A DNA stretch of 64,000 bases from assembly GCF_033807715.1 (NCBI RefSeq), contig NC_084599.1, positions 30,340,125-30,404,124 of the forward strand, in the 5' to 3' direction. The position numbers and the translations under genes are program-made. The notes under the pieces were generated by a model. That model was given only the letters and a program-made list of their open reading frames with translations, searched no databases and was not told where the DNA came from. Below, one piece after another: positions 11,271 to 22,099 of the stretch. The DNA comes from Cololabis saira. Taxonomy: Eukaryota > Chordata > Actinopteri > Beloniformes > Belonidae. The stretch's first letter is position 1, and each line of letters opens with the position of its first letter.

Positions 11271-11610
11271 TTATCAATAACAGTTTCTATACAATATACT
11301 AAGCAAACTGATATAACATGTTCTGAAGTGGAGTGAAAACCAGTTATTTGACTGCTGTAATCAGTGATTGTAATGTCTCAACCAACTATTTGGCCTCATC
11401 AACTCTCGAGCCAACACACAATCAACAACTGCTTGATTCACTCTTGCTGCCACTTCTCATTCTACTATAGTAATACAAAAATAATAGCCATTGTTCTTGT
11501 CTGATTTTCAGAGCATTTTGATAATATTATTACATTGAACCTATAGCTGAAATGATTGCCCAATAATGTTTTATGCATCTTTATGCTAAATTCCGAGTCT
11601 TCCTGGGTTC
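11271..11610. other. Non-coding sequence, no gene seen
   Basis: AT-rich flank of the Tc1 element; nothing recognisable. Confidence 0.45.
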
Positions 11611-11616
11611 CTCGGT

Positions 11617-11725
11617 TCAAATCAAATCAAATCAAATCTTTATTTGTATAGCTTCAAGATCTTGTATAGCTTTTCATACAAATAAAAAATGCAACACAAA
11701 CCGCTTTACATAAAACAAAAAACGG
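11617..11725 (-). repeat. LINE 3' tail, minus strand
   Basis: Starts with repeated AAATC units followed by TTTATTTGTATAGC and ends with AACCGCTTTACATAA. This is the reverse complement of the 3' end of fish L2-like elements (family form GTAAAGCGCTTT...ATAAATAAAGTTTGATT). Part of the interior is duplicated (GTATAGCTT occurs twice). No coding part remains. Confidence 0.6.
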
Positions 11726-11730
11726 TGGAC

Positions 11731-11945
11731 CCAGCACCGGTCTACGTCATCGCCCCCAGAATGCATTGCGCAGGTAGAACATGGCGCCTCCCGCAGGTCA
11801 AAATATGTGATAAACATTGTAGATTTTTAAAGCAATTAGATTATTTTATGTGTTTCTAACAACATATTTTAGTATAAGAGAACAATTGTGGCTAATTAGG
11901 GACTACAAGTCTTAATAGCCGGGGTTCCTTTTAAGAGATTTAAAA
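11731..11945. repeat. Possible MITE fragment
   Basis: The block contains GAATGCATTGCGCAGG, CAACATATTTTAGTATAAGAG, TTAGGGACTACAAG and GCCGGGGTTCC, phrases that I associate with a dispersed fish DNA-transposon derivative. I cannot identify a clean inverted repeat here, so this is tentative. Confidence 0.35.
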
Positions 11946-13780
11946 ACTAATGAGAACCTTAAAATCGGTTGTCCCCTTTGACTAAAAACAGTCATAGATA
12001 CATTCATAGGTACCTTCACCTTCAATCTGTTCAGATATTGTTACCATTCACATTAACCATCCTTTCAATTCGATCATGACTTTTTTGATAAGTCATGTTT
12101 TTTCCAAAACGCAAACTCATGCCATGACTGGAATTTTTATTGAAGTCATGGGGCATTAGTGTGCATTTAAACTAAACTCTCTCACCATCAAGCAAGTTGA
12201 ATATCTTCTTAAATCGGGTTTGTCTGTGAAATTGGGTGGATTCAAATATAATCCAGATGATCCAGATAATTCTAGCCTGAACTTGGTCCATGGTGGCATG
12301 CCTCATTATTGGATGTAGGTGTCCTGGAACAAAGTTACAGGACTGTCTTATCCCTTAAAGGTTTTGATAAGTCATGGGTGTTGACAAATGACTTTACTCT
12401 TAATGCCCTCATAGTTTATTTATTCTTCTTCATTTGTTTGATTTTCTTCTGTGACAAACAAAAAACATCAATTATTTCATATTGAACTTATTACGTGAAA
12501 GATGTGTGTATAAAGTAAGAGCATGAAGATGCAAAGTAAGTGAATCCCGCTGATGTAGACTATGCATCTATGCTTCAGGTGTTGATACAGCTTTTTGTTT
12601 TTATTTAGATTAAACCTGGAATGAATCAAAAATAGAAATTTAACCCATAGATGTTTACCTTTTTATTGAAATATCTAATCCTGTACGTTTAAAGCCGCCC
12701 TGCATGAGAATGAATTCCTGCAGAAGTTGGAAGGAATCAGAGTGTCATGGAAATTGCAGGCTGAGAGAAACTTGGTTAGAGAGAGAAGCAGGATTTCCCC
12801 CCCTCAACCCCATCTTATGACCGATTCGTCACCGCGACAACCGTCACCCCACCTTACACTGGGATGTCCTGTAGTTATGTTCTTCAATTATGTCCCCCTC
12901 TTTAATGTCACTGCTGCACATCCATATTTAGTCAACCGCTGCAATTTTAGCTGCCGCACTGAAATGCAACCGTCTCACCCTGGAATCAAAGGACAGGTAG
13001 AGTCTCCTTAGGCAGCCAAGGAGAGATTTACATTTATTTTTATATTCTTCCAGGCTACATCTGCAATTTGAGCCGCAACAGGGAGATTTTCAGCGTGCGA
13101 AGCAACTTTCAAGGAAAATGTGAGGCATGGCAATTTATCCACTCGACGTAAGATATTTTATTTTTGTCTCCACTGTACCCCCTGAAAATATGTATGTTAT
13201 TAAATATGGGCTGAGGGGACAAATGAGAGACAGAAATCTGCTGCAACAATTACGTGTAACGTGTAAAGAGGAGGGTGAAAACGGAGGGTGTCATGAAAGC
13301 TTCCCTATTGTTGATCTTTTATCATGAGCTTTCTAGTAAAGTCACGCTTCTCAGAAGGAACAGTTGTTCACATGCAGGAGTCAGGAGGCTGAAATAAACA
13401 TATTTATAAAACCTCAATAGCATACTTGACTATTGTCAACTAACACATTTAAAGAGTTGAATATGTGATTAATCAATTAAATTAAAATGTAAGTATAATC
13501 CTCTATAGCTGTGTGATTATTCTTGTACTTCTCAATTATTTTTACGAGAATAGAGAGAACAATCAGTGCTACTCCAATGTTTAGTCATATAATACAAAAC
13601 CTGACGAGCAGAAGAATAATCATCCACAGCTCTGTGCTTGTGGCACATTTGTTTGTCGTTGTTCTCTGTTTACTGACTACATTGAAGTCTTTGATGATGT
13701 CAAGTGTTAATGTCAAATCTACAGCACAGATTTAAAAGCCCCTAGGCTTGTTGACAGTCTAATGCAGGCCGGCAAGTTGT
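11946..13780. other. Non-coding sequence; possible conserved block near 12660-13110
   Basis: No coding frame with a recognised domain. The 12860-12980 segment holds AT-rich words (TCAATTATG, CATATTTAGTC, GCAATTTTAGCTG) in a moderately complex, repeat-free context, which is the look of conserved non-coding sequence. This is an impression and not a measured conservation. Confidence 0.3.
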
Positions 13781-13816
<36 letters not shown>

Positions 13817-13863
13817 CTACTACTACTACTACTACTACCTACTACTACTACTACTACTACTAT
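13781..13863. repeat. (TAC)n microsatellite, the 3' tail of the LINE
   Basis: Nearly perfect TAC repeats with two one-unit irregularities (CTACCTAC). They start immediately after the LINE 3' end at 13864, so they are best read as its minus-strand (GTA)n tail, expanded after insertion. Confidence 0.85.
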
Positions 13864-14829
13864 TGTCATTTAGCAGATGCTTTTATCCAAAGCGACTTAC
13901 ATCTGAGAGAGAACAATACAAGCAATAAATCACATAGGAGGGTACAGCTAAGTGCTGGTCAGACTGCTGGCAGTCCAGTTGGACACAGGTGCTGCCATGC
14001 TAATGCTAGGGTTGTTTTTTTTTTGTTTTTTGTTTTTTTGTTTAAGTGTTCCCTTCCCACCCAACACAACAATCTCTTTATACGAGAAAACTATGGCCTA
14101 AAAGACACCATCAATCATCCACAGCTTTGGACCAGCTATTGCAAAAACACGCTCTTCTTTAGTTTTTAGCCTGCATCTAGGGACAACAAGGAGCCCCTGA
14201 TCAGCAGACATCAGAGTCGTCCTTGACAAGTACACCTTTAAAAACCTCTGTGAGGTTAGGAGGAGCAACATCACACATGACTTTAGAGAAATCACATTTT
14301 AAAATCAGTCCTAAAAGGAATTGGAAGCCAATGTAGAGAGTAGAGAACAGAAGGGATGTGGTCTCTCTTCTTTTTGCCACTCAGCAATTGAGTCGCAGAG
14401 TCTTGCACCAGCTGTTGTAGCTGTTGAAGACTGACCTGACTTGGCGTACAGGGAATTACAATAGTCCAGCCTTGTTATAATAAAAGCATGCATAACTCTT
14501 TCAAGATCTTTAGTAGACAGATAACAGCCTCCGTTGATAAAAAGCACTTTTCACTACAGAACTACAGAATCTGTCAAACTTAAAAGCACTATCAAAAGTA
14601 ACCCCAAGGCTTTTAACAGTGGAGCGACATTTCTTTGGAAGGGACCCCAAAAAAGGAGACGGAGCGAAGTCATTAGAAGGCCCCAAACACAATGACTTCT
14701 GCCTTACTATCGTTTAAAGTCATCCAAGTCTGGATGTCCTTCAGACAGGAGAACAGAGACTGTGTAGACTCCTTATAATCTACTGATATAGGGAAATAGA
14801 ATTTAAGGTCATCAGCAAAGGCGTGAAAG

Positions 14830-14897
14830 CGCTTTACGCTGCATTTTTAATTTTGCATGAAAAACGCTCAACAAATGAAGTTTGATTTGATTTGATT
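14830..14897 (+). mobile_element. 68 bp LINE-tail insertion inside the LINE reverse transcriptase
   Basis: This short insert reads CGCTTTACGCTGC then AAATGAAGTTTGATTTGATT, the 3' end of another LINE family in plus orientation with a TTTGA tail. It is flanked by TGAAAG on both sides (14824-14829 and 14898-14903). It sits exactly between the RT phrases GVPQG and FADD of the host LINE. The host frame reads straight through if the insert and one TGAAAG are ignored, which confirms a later retroposition event. Confidence 0.8.
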
Positions 14898-15164
14898 TGA
14901 AAGGAGTCTCTGCTTATGCGAAACCGAGGCAATGGCAGCATATACAAAATAAACAAGAGGGGGCCAAGAATGAACCCTTGAGGGACCCCACATGTAATTT
15001 GTCATACGTTTGTACAAATCAACTACTGTTATCTAGCACTACAGTCCATAGATGAAAAGATATGAAAGTTCAGGACCTTCTATCTTGCTCTGACCGTTCC
15101 GCTTTTTTGTAGAAAGTGTTTTGCGGGACATCAGTTGTAAACTTGTACCAACTTATGACTAGGT

Positions 15165-15475
15165 GGCCCCGACAAGGCTGGGATGCCTGTACAAGGAGAC
15201 CAATTTATACACTTTATTGCACACATACAAAGTCAAAATAATCTGTTTGTCTGGGGTGACCCTTTTTGAGGCTTTGAATTGCAATTTATTTTAACTTAGT
15301 ACCACATCTAGCTCAAACCTGCTCCGATTCATTTTGATTTGGTCCCTAATAAAACTTACTCTCTTTACCATCTGACAAAATAGACCCAGTGTTGTTAAAT
15401 AGATTTCAAATAGTTCTAGGTCACACAACCTGAGGCCCACACTCACCTTGACTTAGAGCCATCCACATAACTGAA
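15165..15475. repeat. Unclassified interspersed repeat, copy A
   Basis: Shares an ordered set of words with 17225-17530: GATGCCTGTACAA, TTTATACAC, TACAAAGT, then GTCCCTAATRAAACTT, TCTRAYAA, GTTGTT and GGTCACA. I do not recognise the family and see no coding capacity or clean inverted ends. Confidence 0.55.
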
Positions 15476-17224
15476 AATATTTTTTTTTTCTCCACTAATC
15501 AACATCTATCTGAAAATGACTTGGAGTGGGTCCTTTCTGATCCATCAAAGAACGCTTTAGCTTTAGCTGCTTTCACTTTGCCATCTTTTTCCAAGTTGGA
15601 TAATTTTGTCTTTTTTGGCTTGACTAGCTGTTGTATGAATGACACAGATTCCTTCACACTTGCTTTAAAGTAGACTGCACATTGAATAGCTTATTTTAAT
15701 GAAAATTAGATTGCAGCTCAACTAATACTCCAGTTGGCAGGAGGCTAGCTTTGAAAATTACAGAAGTTTAAGGATGTGAATATCCTGGCAGATGCAGTAC
15801 TTCTTGTCCTTGTACATACGTACATTTGCATATACAAATTAATCCAATCATTGGAACTAATTACATTATATTTGTCTTCGTTCTCCAGGATTCTGAGAAC
15901 ATTCCAAAACCAAGAAAAGCTGAACCTGGAGATGATCCCAACTTCTCAGCAGACGCAGGCCAAATTAAATTAAATCACAGTGAATAGTAACTTTTGCTGT
16001 TTTATGGGCAATTTATGAGAAATTTAATGAAATGTGCAACACAATGCAAAGAAACACAGAAAGCATGACTGCATCTCCCTCTTTCACACAAACACGCACA
16101 CACATGCACACAAACAGGAATCTCCCTGAGCCGAAGGTGGCTGTGAGCCAAGAGAGGAGTGGAAGAGGTGTGTTTCACGAAGGCACACCACGCAGGTGTG
16201 ACAGTATGGCCTTTTAATCACACACATACCTTGTAAAACTGGCTAAATGAGAGAGATAAAAAGAGTGAAAGTACATGCAGACCAGGCCCAGCGCCAGAAA
16301 ATCCATTTATCTCATCCCAAGGAACATGTGTACGTTTGACACGCTTTGATTTTCTGTTTGACGTATTATGTCCTCAGAAGTTGGCCTGAGATTAGTCAAA
16401 TCATTTTGGCAGACATGGAAAAACCCAATAATTTCATTTTGTTTTCTTTTGTAATGTTTTATGTATATTCTTTGTTTGTGTGCCTTTTTTTCAGTAACTT
16501 TTATTTCTGCCACTTATCGAGGTTTACAATGTCTCAATGACGTGGTGTTTTTGTCTATTTCTTTGGTTTAATAATCATGAAGAAAATGCAGAAAAGAATT
16601 GTATAGAAATATGAATCTTCAGATAAAATAAATGGATAAATTAATTGCCAATAATACAACTCTGGGTTACAGAGTGATTGATCTAACAAGTAATGACAAG
16701 AGCTTTCCTCATACTTGGCATTTGATCTTATGCAAATTCTAAAAAAAAATCAGTATATACTGGCAGTTACAACAGAAGTACATATGTACACACGGCTGCT
16801 GTTAAGCTGCTAATCACAGAGTTGTCATTTTGATCCTCACCCCTTTGAGCACAGATAAAGGCTCCATAAGTACAGTTCAATTATTACAAGAACAAAACTA
16901 ATGTGAACTAGGGGAGGATTAACAGATTTAGGCAACTCTGCATCTATGATTTGATGGGAAGCAGCGTAAATTGTCTTTAGGGCCCAAAAAGACATGAATC
17001 AAAACACTTTCAAGTTACAACAAAATATGTGTTTGCAACTAAATGACCATTGCCATATAAAAAGTACTTTCTGGTTTCTCAAAATATGTCCTTACAAGTC
17101 GTCTATCTATGTTGAGCAGAGATCTATTAACAGATGGAAAATGATGAGAATTATTGTCTATTTTGTCATGAATATAAAAGTAATGATGCGGTTCTATAAA
17201 AGCACAAGCCATGAACTGATTTTC
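15476..17224. other. Non-coding sequence, no gene seen
   Basis: AT-rich sequence with only short chance frames (15776-15973, 16032-16217, 16307-16540). No recognisable repeat. Confidence 0.45.
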
Positions 17225-17530
17225 TTCTAGCATCAACCGGACGGAGATGCCTGTACAAACAAACCTTTTTATACACACTTTGCATGCTTACAAAGTAAGA
17301 ATTACCTTAGTATACCTTGCCAGAGGCTAAAAATAACACATTGGTCTATTGCCCCAGGGCAAACATTTATTTCCATTTTGCTGCAAGTGTTCATTACAGT
17401 CCCTACGCTACTGTCCCTAATGAAACTTTACACTCCACATATCTAATAATAGACGTAGGGTTGTTTTAATTGCAGACTGTTTCTTTAAAGGTCACAGGTT
17501 TTCTGACCTGACAGTGGGCCAAATCAGATT
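17225..17530. repeat. Unclassified interspersed repeat, copy B
   Basis: Second copy of the repeat at 15165-15475 in the same orientation: GATGCCTGTACAAACAAACC, TTTTTATACACACTTTGCA, TACAAAGTA, then TGTCCCTAATGAAACTTTAC, TCTAATAATAGACGTAGGG, TTGTTTTAATTGCAGA and GGTCACAGG. The two copies differ by many substitutions and small indels, so the family is old. Confidence 0.55.
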
Positions 17531-19089
17531 GCATAAGAAATGACATATCTCTCATGTCAATCAGATCTTGGACCATACATGCAAATTCTGATCAGCTTTG
17601 GGTCCCGTATGTGAAAAAAAGAAAAATAATTCCAGTCACTAAATATGTAGTCATTGTGGTTTTTTTTTATGACACATTTACAATAATTTGGCGAGTTAGA
17701 GTTGTATAATGTGGAACTATTGCAGACTTATAAGATGATTTAATGATTTATTTCATTGTTCTTAATTTTCCTTCTTGTCTGAATTGAACTATGTTTATGA
17801 GTTGTTCTCATAAAACTAGTGACCTGACACGAAACAACACCCAGCTCCGGTTGGGATACAGGTCTCAGAGATTTTTATTTTTTGAGTTTAACACGCTGAA
17901 GTCCCTTCATTTGCATTTAAGCGAAATGGTGAAAGTTTGAGAAATACACCTGACAGCTGCATGCAAAAAGCAACTAATCAAGTCCCATTTTGAACACACC
18001 TGCTGCGTTGTTGCTACATTCATGGCAGTTATGAGGGCAGGGGCTGGAAACTGACACTGTCGTGACTCAGATCCTGGTAATTCTGCCCTGTGGCTTGAAG
18101 TCTCCTGCCAGCTATGGTGTCTGGCTCAAAGCCAGTCTGTATTCGCTCAGTCTTATCTATTGTGTAAATACCTCTTCAAAATCACTTCAACTTGCTGCTG
18201 TGCTGATTTGACATGAAAGAAATAACCTCTTCCTAATATGCAGCAAGAGCAGTTACCTGATCGAAATTAGAAAGTTTTGTTAGTGAAATCCTTACTGACT
18301 TTAATACCGTCAGATCAAAGTTATGGGACTGACTCGAACAACAGCGGCTCCTTGAAAAGACAACCAGACAATCACACCTGTTTTCAAAGACTGCGGGCTG
18401 CATATCAAAGGTGATAAGACATTTGGAGGTGAAAGCACGCAGAGGAAGCCGATTGATTGGTTTTCTGGCATGTTGAAAGAAAAACAGTCTCATTTCCTTC
18501 CTCTCTGCGGCACCTGGTTCTCAAATGTCAGACCAGTTTTACCTGGATCTGCAGACAGCAAACACACTGATTATGTACATGCGCTGTATTTGTATGTATG
18601 ACAGAATTAACAGTATTATATCAATCACCATTAGTACTCTCATATGAGGAAACATCTTCTCTTAACTCAATTTACAGGGAGCTTCTTTAAGTACTTCTTT
18701 ATTTGTGATGTAATTTTGATCCATAATTTCAAGCAATATTTACACAGCCATGCTTACAAAAAGGTCATGAGTGGGACAGTGTGTGAAGACAGCAGTAAAT
18801 ACCTGAGATATCCCAACCCCAGTCTAGCCCTCCAGACACCTCCACATACATTCTCAACAAGCTGTAAACACAACTGCCCTTTGTGAACTCGTTCCCACGC
18901 CGATGTACTAATCCATAACCGTTTTCTTGTCATACGAAGTTGTCAATCTTATGGCTGTGAAGTACAAACATACGGACAGGAACCGTTTTCTGCTTTCAGA
19001 TGCAACCCTACTCACTTAACAGTTTCCAGCATAGGCGGAGAGAGAAAATGCGACCATTGAGACAAACCTTTGAGTACCATTTAAATAAC
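17531..19089. other. Non-coding sequence, no gene seen
   Basis: Mixed-composition sequence without recognisable frames. The 17860-18130 part is less AT-rich than its surroundings and has no repeat that I can name. Confidence 0.4.
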
Positions 19090-19262
19090 AGCAGCCAGCA
19101 GCTTATCACAGGGGTGCACCCTGGACAGGTGGCCAGTTTATCACAGGACCACATACGCAGATAAACATACACACTCACACCTACAGTCAATTTAGAATTA
19201 CAACCCAACATGGACGTTTTGGGAGAATATACTGTACAAACTCCACAAAGAAAGACTCCTGT
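19090..19262 (-). repeat. tRNA-headed SINE, partial copy
   Basis: Contains CACCCTGGACAGGTGGCCAG, ATCACAGGACCACATA, ACACTCACACCTACAGTCAA, TTTAGAATTAC, AACATGGACGTTTTGGGAG and GTACAAACTCCACA in the order found in the fuller copy at 52261-52510. The tRNA-like head is missing because the minus-strand LINE at 19265-21620 adjoins it. Confidence 0.65.
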
Positions 19263-19344
19263 TGGACACATGTGGTGGAATATTGCACAGATAGGCCGGG
19301 AAAAAGTATTGCACGGTAAAAACAGTAATTGCACATGAAGGCAT

Positions 19345-19875
19345 TCACATTTTGTTCAGGGCGATTATGGCTGTAGGGAAAAAGCAGTTTTTCAGTCTGT
19401 TGGTTTTGGACCTGATGACTCTGTAGCGTCTTCCTGAAGGCAGCAGGCCAGAGCTGGGGTGGGAGCTGTCTTTTATGATCTTAGTGGCTCTGCTGAGGCA
19501 GCGGGAGGTGTAAATGTCCGTCATGGGGGGGAGGGGGCAGCCGATGATCTTCTGCGCTGCTTTCACCACCCTCTGGAGCCTTTCCCTGTCCGCAGCAGTG
19601 CAGCTGCCGTACCAGACTGTAATGCAGTACGTCAGCAGGCTCTGGATGGATGAGAGGTAGAAGGTCAGCAGCAGGCTGGAGTCCAAGTTGTATCTCCTGA
19701 GGACTCTCAGGAAGTGCAGCCGCTGCTGATCCTTTTTGGTGATGGTAGTGATGTTCTCAGACCAGGAGATGCTGTCGGAGATGAGGAGGCCAAGAAACCG
19801 GAAGGTGTGGAGCCTTTCCACTCTCGTTGATGTAGAGGGGGGCTGGGTCGGTGTTCTGTTTCCTGAAGTTGACAA
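19345..19875 (-). pseudogene. C-terminal part of the same LINE ORF, shifted frame
   Basis: From RVERLHTFRFLGLLISDSIS onward this is the RT thumb and C-terminal region: KKDQQRLHFLRVLRRYNLD, LLTFYLSSIQSLLTYCITVW, YGSCTAADRERLQRVVKAAQ, IYTSRCLSRATKIIKDSSHP and LLPSGRRYR end the protein. These phrases are typical of fish LINEs of this group. It overlaps the end of the longer frame's sequence in a different frame; the junction lies around 19870-19950, where a frameshift has occurred. The first 18 or so residues before RVERLH are out of register with the family. Confidence 0.85.
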
Positions 19876-19938
19876 TGATCTCCTTGGTTTTTCCAGTGTT
19901 CAGAGTGAGGTTGTTCTCTGAGCAACAGGCTGTCAACT

Positions 19939-21330
19939 TCAGGACCTCCTCTTTGTAGCCTCGTCCCCCTTTGAGATGAGTCCGATCACCGTCGTGTCGT
20001 CAGCGAACTTCACTATGAGGTTGTTGTTATGGGTCGGACTGCAGTCATTGGTGTACAGGCTGTACAGGAGGGGGCTCAGCACACAGCCCTGTGGGGAGCC
20101 GGTGCTCAGCATGCGGGTGGAGGACAGGTGGGGGCCGAGTCTCACAGTCTGGGGTCGGTTGGTGAGAACGTTTTTAATCCAGGCACATGTGAGAGGGGGT
20201 AGGCCGATGGTGGTCAGTTTTGTAATGAGGATGTCTGGGATTATTGTGTTGAATGCAGAGCTGTAGTCCACGAAGAGCATCTGGACATAGCTCTGCTGTT
20301 GCTCCAGGTGGGTCAGAGCAGAGTGTAGAGCTATGGCGATGGCGTCCTCAGTGGATCTATTTGCCCGATAAGCGAACTGGAAGGGGTCAAAGTCCGGGGG
20401 GAGGTGGTTCTTTATGTGGTGAAGAACTAGTCTCTCGAGGCACTTGGTGATTACCGCGGTGAGGGCCACTGGGCGGTAATCGTTCAGGCTGGTGGCAGGA
20501 GACTTTTTCGGCACCGGGATTATGGTAGCTGATTTCAGGCAGGACGGGACAACTGCCTGGGCCAGGGAGGTGTTGAAGATCCTGGTGAAGGTGGGGGTGA
20601 GCTGGTGGGCGCACGCTCTGAGCACCTTGCCTGGGAGGGTGTACGCTGGGGAGAGCAGGAGGGAAAGATGGTCTGATTGTCCGAAATGGGGGAGGGGTGG
20701 GGCTCTGTAAGCTCGTTTAATGTTGGTATAAACGTGATCCAGAGTGTTTTCTCTCCTGGTAGGGCATTTAACATGTTGGTAGAAATTTGGCAGCACAGTT
20801 TTTAGATTGGCCTTGTTAAAGTCTCCTGCAATGATGTGAACACCATCTGGATGGGCCCGCTGATGTTCGTTAATGGTGTTCAACAGGAGAGAGAGTGCTG
20901 TGTTTACACAGGCATCAGGCAGGATGTAAAGAGCCGTGGTGATCACTACAGTGAGCTCTCTGGGTAGAAAAATAGGCCGACATCTTACAGACATGTACTC
21001 GACGTCTGGGGAGCAGTGTCGATCAATGATTGTCCCGTTGTCACACCAGTTGTCGTGCACGTGGATGCAGAGACCCTCTCCCCTGCTCGTACCAGAGTCG
21101 TCAGTCCTGTCCCCCCGTAGCAATGTGCGGCCTGCTAGCTGCAGGCTAGCATCGGGGATCTCCAGACGAAGCCAGGTCTCAGTGATGATCATCATACAGC
21201 AGTCTCGATCATAGCGGTTTCCAGCGAGTTGTAATTCCAGCTCGTCCATTCTATGTACCAGTGATCTGGCATTGGAGAGAAACGGACTCAGTAGAGGTGG
21301 CTTGTGTGGTCGTTTCCTTAGCCGTAGCAT
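19939..21330 (-). pseudogene. LINE endonuclease and reverse transcriptase, 463-codon frame
   Basis: In order: [13 protein letters not shown] (residues 19-31) and ITETWL (49-54, with the metal-binding Glu) open the apurinic-type endonuclease. GDFNKANL (about 168) carries the conserved Asp/Asn, and [11 protein letters not shown] (about 217-227) the catalytic Asp-His. The RT then shows [64 protein letters not shown] (motif A), [16 protein letters not shown] (motif B) and [12 protein letters not shown] (motif C, FADD). The endonuclease runs into the RT through [16 protein letters not shown], where related elements carry a linker of well over a hundred residues, so an in-frame deletion is likely. 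All visible catalytic residues are present, but the frame ends soon after motif C. Its product would nick DNA and copy the element RNA in an intact copy. Confidence 0.88.
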
Positions 21331-21577
21331 AACGCCGGACCGGCAGCCCCGCTTCTGCTTCCTCTCTCGTCTGCGTTGCTTCCACGGCCCGATGACAATC
21401 CAAGGAGAGCCCCGGCGTTCTCGCTATATCGTCGGGGATCGCGTGTGTGTCGTGAAAGTCACTGGAGATCGGTAAATGGTTGAGAGAAAATCCGATGTCC
21501 AAAAGTTCTTGGCGGATGTACTGGATGTCCGCAGTACTGATGGTCCATGTTAGGGCAAAAAATAAGTAGAAATACAA
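21251..21577 (-). pseudogene. N-terminal leader region of the LINE ORF
   Basis: The 108-codon frame includes ISTADIQYIRQELLDIGFSL, which matches the style of the N-terminal segment preceding the endonuclease in this LINE group, and then [10 protein letters not shown] and a run of Glu/Arg/Thr-rich sequence before the frame leaves register near 21300. It overlaps the start of the 463-codon frame, so a frameshift separates the two. No independent function is expected. Confidence 0.55.
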
Positions 21578-21620
21578 AACAAAAGAGCACTAAAGTGGAG
21601 AGCTGTGAGCCGCCGCCATA

Positions 21621-22099
21621 ACCAAGAAGGATTACTTTTAATCGTTTTAGGGGGGCTGCAGGGTCGTGAGTCATGCTTACTTTAGCGTCTAAGATGCGTT
21701 CAGAGAGGCCACCTCGGCTCTAAATTAGTGGCTTTAGATCCAAACATTTTTTTGCAACATTCTCCAGAAATCCCCAAAAAGGTTGTGTGTAGAAATGACT
21801 TTAGGGACACAACCCAAAACATAGATCGGACTAAGCTTGGAGAAAAACATACCATTTAGTCAAATAAGAATTAAAAAAGGCCTAAATATGAAAGACACTC
21901 TAAGTTCCAACAAGAAAGAATACAGATGCAACAACAAATATGATTTTATTTCTCTTTTGGTTTCTTGTTTATTATTTGTTTACTGTTATTTTGTACAGTT
22001 GAAAACATTTGCTGACATCTGACATGACTTTTCGATTTTTGAGGTTCTCTTGTCTCCCAACTAGGTTTTAGTTTTTATGCCTCTTGAAAACAACAACAA
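21621..22099. other. Non-coding sequence, no gene seen
   Basis: AT-rich flank between two LINE fragments. Confidence 0.45.

Larger units (their letters stand above)
13781..15010 (-). mobile_element. L2-like LINE, 5'-truncated, with (GTA)n tail and a 68 bp insertion
   Basis: On the minus strand it encodes, in order, the RT phrases GVPQGFILGPLLFILYM (about 14945-14995), FHAFADDLKFYFPI (about 14780-14830; FADD is the catalytic motif), SLGVTFDSAFKFD (about 14580-14620), STKDLERVMHAFIITRLDYC (about 14440-14510), and the C-terminal LLVVPRCRLKTKEERVFAIA (about 14130-14190). It ends with the fish L2 3' signature (reverse complement of CATTTAGCAGATGCTTTTAT, 13869-13888) and a (GTA)n tail (13781-13863). 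Frameshifts separate the phrases. Sequence upstream of 15010 is too decayed to assign. Confidence 0.85.
19265..21620 (-). mobile_element. LINE (jockey/CR1/Rex1-type) with endonuclease and reverse transcriptase, minus strand
   Basis: The best preserved element in the window. Reading 5' to 3' on the minus strand: a GC-rich 5' region with a short leader frame (21577-21251), an apurinic-type endonuclease joined to a reverse transcriptase in one 463-codon frame (21330-19939), a C-terminal frame (19875-19345), and a 3' UTR containing repeated TATTGCAC words (19270-19335). Two frame changes and a shortened linker between the two enzymes break it. The 3' UTR words recur at the LINE tail at 38921-39230, suggesting the same family; here the terminal tail is missing and a SINE fragment adjoins. 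Confidence 0.9.

Noticed and set aside
13781..14169. Leu/Thr/Tyr-rich plus frame of 135 codons
   Set aside because: It is the translation of the (TAC)n array and antisense LINE 3' UTR.
19976..20710. Plus-strand frames over the LINE
   Set aside because: They are antisense shadows of the minus-strand LINE reading frame.
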